A stretch of 64,000 nt of DNA from Halichondria panicea (lineage: Eukaryota; Porifera; Demospongiae; Suberitida; Halichondriidae): the NCBI RefSeq assembly GCF_963675165.1, contig NC_087392.1:1069001-1133000 (forward strand), in the 5' to 3' direction. Of the stretch, positions 24,901-35,092 are shown piece after piece. Both the position numbers and the translations under genes were made by a program. Every line of letters starts with the position of its first letter. Position 1 is the stretch's first letter. Under the pieces are notes generated by a model. The model worked only from the letters and a program-made list of their open reading frames with translations, had not been told where the DNA came from and searched no databases.

Positions 24901-27058
24901 CTAACATTGAGTGCTGTGTGTAAACTCTGTTTGTTAATTTTCACAATAGTACTTCCTAGACCAATGTTTCAGTTTTTTTTTCAATAATCCTTTGTCTGTT
25001 ATAGACTTATTTTGACTCCTGCTTGAACACACCCAATGCACTCGTAGCCATTAGACGCTTGTATGTATGGTACTGTTTAGGGTGTGTGGCTTCTGCTTAT
25101 TTGATTTTTATGAGTCATCCTTTGTTTGTTGTGTGTGTGTAGGGTGCAGTGTTCAGTGACGCTAGAGAGGTCACTATCGGAGGAACTAGTAAGTGTTTGG
25201 CAATATTCCTTTAGTCACATGACAATATCCTTTTAGCTATAGTTTTGTGTTTGGCAGTTTGGCAATTCCCTAGTAGCCACATCTTTGTTGTGAGAAGGTG
25301 GTGGTGTGTGATGTACACCTGCGTGTGTTTATAACATCACCAATACAAAGTCATTATCGCCTACAGAGTGATTTCCCTGCTAGTGTTGCTAATATCCTGT
25401 GTACTGATATGTATTGTGGTTCTTGGAAGCCTTTGACTGCTTGCAGGGGATTTTGTTTGTCTTTGTTAGAAGTCTTCCTTGTCAGGGAATCCTCTGCTAA
25501 GTAGTCATTCTGTCTAATACATGTTTACATTACATTTTCTTTTTTTTACTTTAACAGCTGCCAAGCAGGTCACAGTCACGTCTATATCTGAAGGACATGT
25601 AAGTGTTGATTCTTAGCTAGTAACGTTGTGCTTGTATCTAAGCATGCTCTATCTATCTAGTCCAATGTTGTGTTTTTCTTGTGTGTTGTCTAAATCACAC
25701 TGCTCACAGTTCCTAGCATTGCTTACGATATTTACGTACATATTTACATAATCTCATCTACAGCGTAATGATGAGGTTGCCGTGCCTACTCGTAAGAAGT
25801 CGGCCAACCCTGCTCTGATGGTGCCCTGCTTTCAACTCAAGAACACAGAGCAGGAGGGATGGATGAACAAGCAGGGAGGGTCAGGACTCACTCCTAGGAA
25901 CTGGAGGAGAAGATGGTTTGTCCTCAAAGAGAGCAAACTCTACTACTACAAGACTTCCTTTGTAAGTGTCGACTGCCTCGAATTCTTCAATCAGACAGCT
26001 ATTAGTGACACAGATGTTTGTATATATATATGTTATTATGTTAAAATTCTAGCCCACCATACACACACTATTAGCTGCAGTATTGGTATTTACGTATACC
26101 ACACATGGTGCATGTATTCTCAAAATCAGTTTCACACGTACGTGTACTGTTAAGCTCTGTGTAATAATAATAGCATCATCTGTACACACTGCAGGACATA
26201 TCTGCTCTGGGTATTGTGGAACTGGCTGGCTACTCGTTTGAACCGACTACAGATATCAAAAAGAAATAGTATGTGTGCATTGAGTCTCTATGTTCAGTGC
26301 TAGTGCATTGTTGTGATTATGACTGAGTATTTTTCACATTAGTAGCTAACTAGTATGGCTCTCCCCCGCATCTGCTCATAGTAGCCCAGGCATGCTGCTG
26401 CTGTATTGGTAGCTCCAATGGAATGTTTATTGATTGCAAAGAAGTGCTTTTTGGTACTAATAGCATCTAGTAAGACTTCTGTTTCTGTTCACAACGACAC
26501 TTGCTGTTCTTGATATCAATTAAAGCACATTCTTTAGCTTATTAGGTCCAATAAATCATCCTCAGCATGATGTAATAGTGATGCAGTATTACACGCGTGC
26601 AATTGTGTAATTCTAATGATGTTAACAATTGGCTTATTGTTGTGGTTTGTTTCTGCAGTGCATTCAAGGCCGTCAGACAAGGAGCACGGACCTATTCATT
26701 TGTTGCTGACTCAGCAGATGAAATGACCAGGTAGGTAATGCACGGAACCTTGCTTGTACCGGTATGCTTACATGTTTTGTATGAATGCCGAGTGGCAGTG
26801 TACGTACATGTACATGACCATACCTTTAACCCGTGTAGATGGATTGAAGTGTTGACAAGAGCTGCCAGCTCTGTCACAGAAGGCTCTTCGTTCACATCCT
26901 CTATAGGTAAGCAGAGAGTGTGTGAGCTAGTTAGTACCTCTAGTTCTGATATCGTGCTTATGTGTGCTAAACCTATACTTGTAGTTAGTAAGTGCAGTAC
27001 TGTTTTGACTAACCCCGCCCCCCTCCCACACACAGAGGCATCAGATGATGAGCTGTAG
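18940..27058 (+). CDS. CNKSR: Connector enhancer of KSR (CNK) scaffold
   Basis: Membrane-associated scaffold linking Ras/Rho and RAF-MAPK signalling. Twenty-two exons join in phase: 18940-19006, 19930-20033, 20362-20421, 20595-20861, 20917-20952, 21162-21275, 21758-21817, 22171-22239, 22361-22852, 22987-23015, 23083-23141, 23388-23449, 23513-23585, 24374-24463, 24815-24840, 25143-25188, 25558-25598, 25764-25961, 26195-26268, 26659-26730, 26839-26906, 27036-27058. They give about 709 residues. Domain order is diagnostic: SAM (about 10-75, ending LGHQELLLEAVEQL), CRIC (about 80-170), PDZ (about 205-300, with GLGFSI and VVGWEVSNVV), an acidic Ser-rich linker, then PH (about 575-690, with EGWMNKQGG and RRWFVL). 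The small exons between 23585 and 25764 are least certain and may be alternative. Vertebrates have three CNK paralogues, so no number is given. Confidence 0.92.
19192..19260. mobile_element. 49-bp snapback insertion with 10-bp direct repeats
   Basis: TAGTCTCGTGGACC at 19202 pairs with GGTCCGCGAGACTA ending at 19250 (one mismatch). The 49-bp core is flanked by identical copies of TTAATGTAAA, like a target-site duplication. In CNK intron 1. Too small to encode anything. Confidence 0.6.
21438..21586. mobile_element. Foldback element with CAGAGGAGG ends
   Basis: The 131-bp core 21447-21577 has long imperfect inverted repeats (CAGAGGAGGTCCGACACGAG mirrored by the right end). The flanks ACTCTGGAT and AGTGTGGAT match at 7 of 9 bases, suggesting a decayed 9-bp target duplication. 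It shares its terminal 9 bases with the element at 59732. In a CNK intron. Confidence 0.7.
21730..21757 (+). repeat. (CA)n tract forming a 3' splice site
   Basis: A CA microsatellite runs directly into the CACACAG acceptor of the CNK exon starting at 21758, in place of a usual pyrimidine tract. Confidence 0.8.
23160..23340. mobile_element. MITE-like element, same family as 7749-7939
   Basis: CCGTATAGCGGGTACATTTCG at the left is mirrored by CGAAATATACCCGCTATACAG at the right. It fills most of a CNK intron (23142-23387). No ORF. Confidence 0.75.
23599..23894. mobile_element. hAT-like non-autonomous element
   Basis: Terminal repeats CAGGGGCGTAACTAG and CTAGTTACACCCCTG bound about 296 bp in a CNK intron. 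A CAGGGG terminus is typical of hAT-related MITEs. The flanks share only GAGCT rather than a clear 8-bp duplication. No ORF. Confidence 0.65.
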
Positions 27059-27347
27059 GAGACATTCATTCACCGTATTTTTTACTCTCCATAGATCAGA
27101 GTGTGTTTGTTATGTATGTGTGTGTCATGTGATTCATCAGTTACCCTGGCGATTATCAGCCATCCATCAATCATGTGTTGGACTAACTCAGTATCAATTC
27201 TGTTTTTTGCTCTTTATTGCCCCTCGTATTTTATTCCTCATTCTCATCTCTTTTATCAACAGCTGATTTTGTATAATAAGCACTATTTCGTTTTGATTGT
27301 TATTATAGTGACATCATGCAATGTAATATATTTTGTGGCATTAAGAA

Positions 27348-29048
27348 TTACAAAAAATAGTGATTATTCGTATTTACGAGTGTTTGTGATGACTTGATGT
27401 TCGAGTTCAAAGGTGTACTTAAACTGTGAAAAAAAAGTTGCGTAATTACCAAGATCAGGAAACATTTACAAATCACCTGACTATCCACTTGTTTTACTGT
27501 TATTGGCAATTTGACTGGACGTGACAGACGAATGATATCCTGCAACCAGATCAACATTAATATACATATCACCATAATCATTACCTCAGACGGGATGGAC
27601 TGTGTCCGGTACTTGTACAGTAGATCCACCCCTTCCACTAGAGGGTAACTAATGGGAAGAACACGAGATCTCTTGGAGGGGTAGGTCTCCTCAGAATCCT
27701 CGAGTCCCCTCTTCCTACCCCCCACAATCCTCTGCTCAGAATCCTCCAATTCCCTCTTTCTATCCGCCGCAATTCTCTGCTCGGAGTCCTCTAACATCAC
27801 TGACACAGAGGGTTGAGTAGCTGCTTGTTGGCAATAGTAACAATCACCGTTCTCACAGCACACGTCACTACTACGCTCTTGTTTCAAATCTGATGTGACT
27901 CGTCCAGACGATGTAGAAGTGGAGCCAGTGGACACTCTCAAGATACCAGCTCGTACTGACAAGTGATTGGACGACGATGTGGACGTAACAGAAGTACGGC
28001 ATATTGAAATTGATTTACAAGAGGAAAAAGGGCCGGAAATTACCAATGGACTAACGTTTTTTGCCTCGTCGCTGTTAAAGTTTAGACAGTACTTTAGCAG
28101 AGTTTCGGTAGTGTCTTCAGTCTTCACAGCACAAACTATCCCAGAAACTTCACATTTGTCGGCACAGAAACAAACCATTTCATCTTCAAAAGGGATCTCT
28201 ATTCTTGTCCAGTTCGTTTTCAATTTTAGATCAGCTTTCGATTGAATATAACTGAGAACAAGTTGCCAAAAAACCCTGGGTGAGGAATTCTTCATACTAC
28301 ACCAAACAGATTGTTTCCCTGGACTCACTCTCGACAGCTGACCTCGTTGTTCGTCTTCACGCCAGAAAGTCAGCCATTTTAGTATTCCCCATCTTTTACC
28401 AATAGACGGAGCAGAACACACCTTAGACCAGCTGGCATGTCTCGATCCAAGACTTGAATACATGCAAACATTACCAGTAGAGTCAATAAGGAAAAAATTG
28501 TCATATTTATCCAGAGATATAAATGTAGGCACACACACTTCTGAATCATCATTATTCCACAGATCTGAAGGGCATGGTGGAATTCCTTGCCAGTTCAATA
28601 TGAGCAGAGATTTTTTCTTTGTGAGATCGATTGTTGATAAGTCGACTGTAAACAATGCCCCAGACTGTGTCCTCCTAACAACAAAATAGGAACCAACTGC
28701 AATATCGGTTGCCTTGCAGTACATTTTGCTCCAAGAGTTTCCCAGTGGGTTGTCATGAGTTACTCCCAAGCGAACACACAGTTCTGCATTTTGGATACCA
28801 CAAACAATGCCAGAGTAGCCTCCAACTACAGTGCTGAAACCAGCACCTTCTTTCGACCAAGGAGGCCCGGGGCTAGGGAGAGTGGGAGGGTCTATTTCTG
28901 TTGTAGCTGTTTCCTTTATTGATAAGTTGGGGTTGACAGACGCTGTGTACATTTCGAGATCCCTCAATACGTGCACGTTACCTTGTTCATCGCAGAGCCA
29001 TATGTGTGATGACTCGTGGCTGTCTGAAGCAACACTGCCGATACTCAT
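27348..29048 (-). CDS. Tectonin-repeat (TECPR-like) protein
   Basis: Two coding exons, 27585-29048 and 27348-27539, give about 551 residues. The start is the first ATG after an acceptor at 29055; an upstream exon must be non-coding because its phase does not fit. The N-terminal 330 residues hold tectonin-type beta-propeller repeats: WSKEG, then SGIVCGIQN, then LCVRLGVTHDNPLG, then SWSKM, and later ASWSKV. Such repeats occur in TECPR1/2, which act in autophagy and membrane trafficking. Residues 400-480 hold a Cys cluster (CCENGDCYYC) and two copies of LEDSEQRI with basic runs (KRSR), a possible nuclear signal. It is far shorter than TECPR1, with no PH or dysferlin domain seen, so orthology is not claimed. 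The C-terminus could change with a further intron. It converges with CNK (289-bp gap). Confidence 0.6.
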   Translation of the reverse strand: MSIGSVASDSHESSHIWLCDEQGNVHVLRDLEMYTASVNPNLSIKETATTEIDPPTLPSPGPPWSKEGAGFSTVVGGYSGIVCGIQNAELCVRLGVTHDNPLGNSWSKMYCKATDIAVGSYFVVRRTQSGALFTVDLSTIDLTKKKSLLILNWQGIPPCPSDLWNNDDSEVCVPTFISLDKYDNFFLIDSTGNVCMYSSLGSRHASWSKVCSAPSIGKRWGILKWLTFWREDEQRGQLSRVSPGKQSVWCSMKNSSPRVFWQLVLSYIQSKADLKLKTNWTRIEIPFEDEMVCFCADKCEVSGIVCAVKTEDTTETLLKYCLNFNSDEAKNVSPLVISGPFSSCKSISICRTSVTSTSSSNHLSVRAGILRVSTGSTSTSSGRVTSDLKQERSSDVCCENGDCYYCQQAATQPSVSVMLEDSEQRIAADRKRELEDSEQRIVGGRKRGLEDSEETYPSKRSRVLPISYPLVEGVDLLYKYRTQSIPSEVMIMVICILMLIWLQDIIRLSRPVKLPITVKQVDSQVICKCFLILVITQLFFHSLSTPLNSNIKSSQTLVNTNNHYFL

Positions 29049-29253
29049 TCTGATCTGCACAGGGGAAAAGAGATGAAAATAACCAAGACATAGATCTAGA
29101 TCTAGCTGCATAAAACCACTTACATCTTGGCAGCTTCATTAGAGGTACTTCACCAAGGGAGAGGTGCAGAGCATGTTCAAAGGCATAACAAAAGTACAGT
29201 ACACAGCTAGCTAGCTATATAGGTAGCTGAATTACTGAAGGGGGTGGGGCAGA
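29049..29253. promoter_or_regulatory. Divergent promoter, tectonin gene and TMEM39
   Basis: Only 205 bp separate the two start codons, and part is a 5' intron of the tectonin gene. Both promoters must overlap here. Inferred from position. Confidence 0.45.
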
Positions 29254-31621
29254 ATGAAGGGAGTGGCAAAGATGTGTGCTGCATGGCTAAGAGTAGTTCC
29301 AAGGAAACCTGGAGGAATGAGAGCTGACTCTGCCAGTCACTTGCTCCGGCAGCCGGTCAGTTTTGAGCTATTCTTCTTCACTTATCTTGTCTGTGCTCTC
29401 CTACTCCAAAAGATAAACATTTACAAAACTGTGAGTCAGTATCTATATTGGTCTCTGTTATCACAATCAATCTTACCGGTTTCCTTCCTCCAGAATTTCC
29501 ACCTGGTTGATTTTAACCTGGTGCTGTTTACGATCATTGTCCTGAGTCGTCGCCTGGGCTGGTGTGTCCTTCAAGAGCTCCAATCTCATTGGCCGAGTGT
29601 CAAAAAACCCCTCAAGAGTTCGTCCAAAGGGAGTCGGAAATGGGCCCACGTGTTTGAGAGTATGGTGAATGTGGTGAATGTGAAGCATGTGATGGTTGTC
29701 ATTTGTACCCTCCTTGTGATCCTGTGGTCAGTTGTGAGGCTCATCGAACACACCTCTCTATTCAATCTGCTCTTCTTGTTCTATCCGTAGGTCTTGTAAT
29801 TATACATATAATTATTATTGGGACTCAATGAATAAGTGTCATGCTTATATGAATACTGAGAGTGCCTACATTTCTGTTAGTATAACTATTAGTCAGTTTC
29901 AATGTTCATTTTGTCACTTTGCGGTGGGTACTTCACTGGCACCACCTGCAATTGCAGTGTGAACTTCGCTATGTACATTTCTCACCTCTGCCCATATAGG
30001 TTGCTGCTCTACCTTTCTCTATTTGGGTTCACCTTGGAACCAAGACGATATCGAAGCAGATTCTCCCCTCCAAGAACCTTCCTCCATCACATCAACTTCT
30101 CGTCTTTAGAAAGACAAAAATTGAGGTCCGAAATTTTCTCTTCACCCAGCAGTAAAGTTACAACCTTCTCCTCCTTGTCTACTGTCCCTGCCCACATTGA
30201 CCGCACCTCCTCAAATACATGCAACTCGGGTCCATCTTTAAATCACATCCCCTCTTCCAAGTCTGCTAGTGTCAACTCAGCGTCTGCCCAAACCTCCAGT
30301 CTAGGCTCAAATTCTCATAAGACGGCTGCTGCTACTCGCAACGCTTCTCATAAAGATAAAGCAGCGGAACCTTCTGGAGTGGTGAAAACTGAGCAATCAG
30401 CTAGCCTCATAGCACGACTTGCTCTCGGTAACTTGAGTGGAGATCGACGATACACGTGGGAATATGCTGTAATGCTGCCCACCACGCCAGATGAGGTTCG
30501 AAATGAAGTGGACATTTTGTTATCGGATTTGATTGTACGATTGAAGCAACTTCTGTTCAACTCGCTTCTGTGTGCCTACTATGTTGGGTTCATTCCGATG
30601 CTTTTTGCTGACGTGAGTAATTTAGTCTATTGGAGCATATCATCTTAATTAACGATCTTGGGGCGTGTGTATACATAAGTACACATTCTCTACCCCCCCC
30701 CCACACACACACACACACATGCAGAGTCACCTCTACTATGACAAGTGGTGGTGTGTGGAGCATGCATTCCTCGTGTGGGCCAATTCTTTTGTTGTTCTTT
30801 CCTCCCTCTTCCTCCCTCCGAGCTACTGCCAGTTACTCTACCACTGTGCCCTGCACCTGGGCTGCTGGACCAGGTGTAACCATGACGACTCCACCAATCT
30901 GTGAGTGCACATGTTTGATTTGTTTTACATATTAATTGTATCAGATATAATTATTGTAGGGCTAGCTCAATACGTATTCAGACAAATTTAGCATTTAGCT
31001 GAAGGCCTTTGCAGGCTATCACACAAGGTTCCTGGTAGCTATTTATCACTGACTGTATGTATTGCTCCCGTGTAGTTGGTCTCCCACGGTGACGTGGAAG
31101 TACGATGCTTTGGTCCAATGGAATGGAGAGTCCTTCAAAGGAGAGGGAGTGTTTAACATGGCCATTCCTTGCGACTCCTCACAAGAGTTCTTCTATGTGA
31201 GTTCACTCCAATAGCTACTGACCTACTAGCCTCGATTCCCCTTCTCAGTGGCTTGAAATCAAGGCTCTATACCTAACTCATTAATACACTCATGTTTACG
31301 TCTATGTATTTCATAATAATTATGTGACCTTACTATAATTATATCTATTGTGTTGACACTTTTCCTATACCCACTTGGTCATCACCCCTCTCCTCCCTCC
31401 CTCCCTTCCAGCTGTTGTTCCAGTCTCGACTCCACGTCCACACCTGGCTCCTGACGATGCAGAGCATCACAGTGCTCTTCCAGATAGTGGTCCTCCTACG
31501 CTTGGTCTACTGGCACCAACTGCTGAGCATGTCTGTGCTGCTTCTGTTCAATGTCTTTGTGTTCTACAAGCTTCTCCACAACAGACTCTGGCTTAGAAAG
31601 ACTTTATGGATACCCACTTGA
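29254..31621 (+). CDS. TMEM39: TMEM39-family ER membrane protein
   Basis: Multi-pass ER protein; vertebrate TMEM39A regulates autophagy through SAC1 trafficking and the nematode homologue acts in collagen secretion. Six exons join in phase: 29254-29430, 29494-29786, 30000-30612, 30725-30900, 31076-31196, 31412-31621, giving about 529 residues (human TMEM39A 488). Conserved landmarks: NIYKT in TM1, NFHLVDFNL, LFNLLFLFYP, the loop motif PDEVRNEV, then LLFNSLLCAYYVGFIPM, SHLYYDKWW, the Trp-rich WSPTVTWKYDALVQWNG, and a Leu-rich C-terminal pair of TMs. The loop in exon 30000-30612 is longer and Ser-rich compared with vertebrates. It converges with the perilipin gene (218 bp). Confidence 0.93.
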
Positions 31622-31839
31622 CTCTCTGAATTTTCATTTTTGGCATTATTATAATTACATTATTATCCAGTATAATTATAGTTTTATGGATTACTAATTA
31701 ATGCATGACATTACAATTTATATGACAAAATATCATTTCAGCAATAATGGGAGCTATCTCAGCGTAAGTTTATATCAGTAAGTACAGTGTCAGCAAATCT
31801 GTTGAATATGGGGTGCATACATAAGTATAGGTACAGTTC

Positions 31840-34762
31840 TTAGGCAGCCTCTTCATCAGTGGGATCATCCTCGCTCTCACTCCCTGCACGCACACAACAA
31901 AGACAACAGTGAATCAATACACAAGACACATACATACATACATATGTAGCTGCATGTGAGATTGCACAGCTAGCTACGTACACAAGCTCTTGGTATGGTA
32001 ACTAGAACTGATTGACTGCTCTCACCTGGGGGCTGAGAGGTGGAGGGGTCAACAGACAGGTCATCATCATCATCTTGTTCATCCTCACTCAATTCTCCAT
32101 TGTCACTCTTATTATCATCATCATCAGCTTCAGTGGTCTCCTCAGTACGCCCACGCTGTGGGGGGGGGGGGGGGTAAATAAGGTATACTTATAGCATAGC
32201 AGCAGAAGAGGATTTCCTTTACAGTGCCCCTGATCTAGAAAGTTACGTAACTAGTACAAGTATTGTAGGCGAATTTCCCAGCTTGTGTAATTGCATTTAT
32301 AAGCACAGCAAGTTTTTGAAGCTACAGGCAAGCTCTTGTAAGGGAATATCCTGGCCTATAGCTAGCCTGTAACCATAGTGCAGCTGTAGCAGTAGTGTTA
32401 TGACAACACGACAATGAAGACAATACACAATGGTGCTATTATATCCATTGCATCATACCACTCCTAATCATACGTGTAGAGAGGTCATCATGACACGATA
32501 CATGTAGGTTATAGGTTACCTACCTTAAGCACAGAGGTCAGGTAAGTTCCAAGTCCACGAATATATCCGAGTTGTGTGTCCACGATTTCAGAGATACGGT
32601 CCAGAGCTTTCTTAGAGAGGTCACTTGGGGTTTGCACCTGAACAAACAGCCGCTTATGTCAATGTACATATAAGAAGTAAAGCATAACTACCTTGTACTC
32701 TAATTAATTAACAGCTTATTACACATTTCGTAGCACAATTCTTGCATATCAAGCTATTTACTAGGTAGGGCAGCCCCCTAGCAAAGCTATTTACAGTGTA
32801 AGCTGTAAGGATATTATCAACTATCAACTTATGAGCAACTTTAACGTACGGGTTTGAGTTGAGTGTAGAGTTCCTGGGCGTAGTCATAAGCCTGAGTGGC
32901 CCCTCCCTTCAGATGGTGGGGAAGATAAGAGGTGGCACCAGAGATGGACTTGAGACCAGAATACACTCTCTCGCTCAGCTGTTTGGAATAGTCCAGGGTG
33001 GATTGAAATCGTGTGGGTTTGGGTTTGAGCCATTCGATCTGGCTGTCTTCTTCAGTCTCGTCAGGTAACCAGGTGACCTTGTTCTCCTCCCCTTGGGCCG
33101 TACGTGAGAGCATTTCCTTGACATGATCTTGAAGGTCCTTGAGTGTAGAGGAGATGTTTTCGTACTGTTGGCCGGCCTTCTCACGGAGGTCCCGAGACAA
33201 CTTGAGCTGTGAAATAGAGAGAGAAGCTGTAGGTAAACTTAGTCATAGCTCGGAGGCAACATAAAGAGTGGTGTGTCTATGTACGCCTGGTGTCACAATA
33301 GAATGCTGTTGTGGTTGTGTGTGTGGGAACAATGTAACAGATGGGCACACTCTGAACATGTGGGGTGATTAGTAGTCATAGTGATTCAATACACCTGTAA
33401 TGCAGCACATGTGATAAACTGACCCCTTACTCCCAGGAACATAACAATGAAAGGTCACTGTAGCTATAATGTAGAGAGGTCAACTTACCAGATCAACGGC
33501 TGCTTTGAGCTGCTCCAAGGAGGATTTGCTCTGCTGTTGCACACTTTGTAGACGACGCATGGAACGGTAGTAGATTCGAAGCTTGACCTTTCGAGAGAGA
33601 GTCTTGATACGTTCAATTCGGCCACTTTTTTCAACTTGTCCGAGACAATTTTCACATTTCTGGCAATTTTGGCAATCTTCCACCACAACCACATCTTCCT
33701 CGACCTCCTCAGTAACGGTGCCTTCCTCGGTGGACTTGATAGTGGTCATCTCAACCGATTCTTTGATCTTGACAGACTCTGATAGAAGCTCCTTCTCGTT
33801 TTCTTCGGCTGGGATGAAGTAATCGACAATGTTCTCAGTGGCAGTCAGGGTACGATCGAGTCCGCTACCTACAAGGATGCCAGCTCGTGTGTTGGCCACA
33901 GCAGAAGCACCTGATTGTACAGAAGAGTACAGTGCATCTTTGCCAGCTGTAATTCGAGTAGTCACAGCTTCTTTTCCTTCGGAGACTTTACTGACAATGG
34001 CATCCTTTCCTTGGCTGGCCATGGTAACAACACGGGTCTGGGAGAGTGCCTCGGTCCCTGCTTGAACTTTAGAGACAACCGCATCTTTGCTAGCAACCAC
34101 ACGACTCGTAATAGCTTCTTTCCCTTCGGAGACTTTACTGACAATGGCATCCTTTCCTTGGCTAGCCATGGTAACAACACGAGTCTGAGAGAGTGCCTCG
34201 GTCCCTGCTTGAACTTTAGAGACAACCGCATCTTTGCTAGCAACCACACGACTCGTAATAGCTTCTTTCCCCTCGGAGATGCGGGTCTTGACGGCTGTGT
34301 GCCCATCGCTGATTTTAGTGGTGATAGCATCCTTGCTCTCGGTGAGGTAGGTCATCACTTCAGCAGGCTCAGACTTGATAGCAGGCACCTTCTCCTCGAG
34401 TTTCGTCAGTTGTTTTGCAGTAAATGAGTCGACTGCATGAACTGCACGAAGAGAGGAGAAACACAACAGTCAATTCACAATACAAAACACAAGCTTTTAA
34501 TAGAATGTGGTTTAGTGCATAACTTACTTGGTTTGTCCAATTTCTTGACAAGAGGAGCTGCTGTCCCAGCAGCAAACTTTACAGAGCTTTCAATGGTGCC
34601 CAGAGCATAGTCACTGGCCCTGCTGTAGCCTTTAGAGCCTTCATACGCAGCGTAGAGAGCGTTCCCAGCAGAAGAGGCCATAGGGTTGGTGGAGAGCCAT
34701 CCGTACACTGATCCAGAGTCAGCCGGTGGAGGAGCTGGGGTTGTTTCAACAATTTCAGTCAT
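31840..34762 (-). CDS. Perilipin-like lipid-droplet protein
   Basis: Six exons join in phase: 34528-34762, 33489-34432, 32850-33206, 32524-32637, 32026-32155, 31840-31883, giving about 607 residues. The N-terminus has a PAT-like segment (SVYGWLSTNP...YEGSKGYSRASDYALGTIESS). Residues about 90-250 are 11-mer amphipathic helical repeats (SEGKEAITSRV, SKDAVVSKVQA, SQGKDAIVSKV) of the type that binds lipid droplets. A 49-residue block is duplicated almost perfectly. A Cys cluster with paired CxxC motifs (CQNCQKCENC) follows, then a helical domain resembling the PLIN2/3 four-helix bundle, and an acidic tail. Expected on the lipid-droplet surface. The Cys cluster is not a standard perilipin feature I know. 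It is divergent from the ASK-like gene. Confidence 0.8.
33965..34262 (-). repeat. 147-bp in-frame tandem duplication in the perilipin gene
   Basis: Two nearly identical 147-bp (49-codon) units within exon 33489-34432, encoding the block that starts VSEGKEAITSR and ends QGKDAIVSK. Only a few synonymous or near-synonymous changes were seen, suggesting recent expansion or gene conversion. Confidence 0.85.
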
Positions 34763-35092
34763 TGCTTTCTTGCAGAGAGAGGTAGACGTTCTGTAGCTGT
34801 AGGTCTAGTAGTTTGAGATTTTACACTTCTTCTTTGCACTAGTCTTGTCTTCTTGCTTGAGGAACTGTAGTCACGCGAGATTGCTGTTCGCCCACACACC
34901 ACATGACAGGGCTAGCTATAGGGAGAGTCCCTTTCAAAGCAGCTCTGGGTTCAAAGGGTTCAAAGGGAGTTCTAAAAAATTGATTTTCAAGATCCTGCAG
35001 ACTCCTGGTTCAAGCATTGGTTAAAGGTGAGCTAGACTATTAAAATGCACGAGGAAGGACATTTATAACTATTCCCCTTTGCATGCAGGAAC
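34763..35092. promoter_or_regulatory. Divergent promoter, perilipin and MAP3K
   Basis: 330 bp between opposite ATGs. The MAP3K ATG is preceded by an acceptor-like CATGCAG, hinting at a non-coding first exon. A repeated GGTTCAAAGGG is visible near 34950-34970. No core promoter motif is claimed. Confidence 0.45.

Noticed and set aside
29100-29135. Coding upstream exon MKLPR for the tectonin gene
   Set aside because: Its donor leaves a phase that does not match the exon ending at 29054; treated as 5' UTR.
33829-34427. Plus-strand repetitive frames over the perilipin gene
   Set aside because: Mirror of the duplicated 147-bp unit on the true coding strand.
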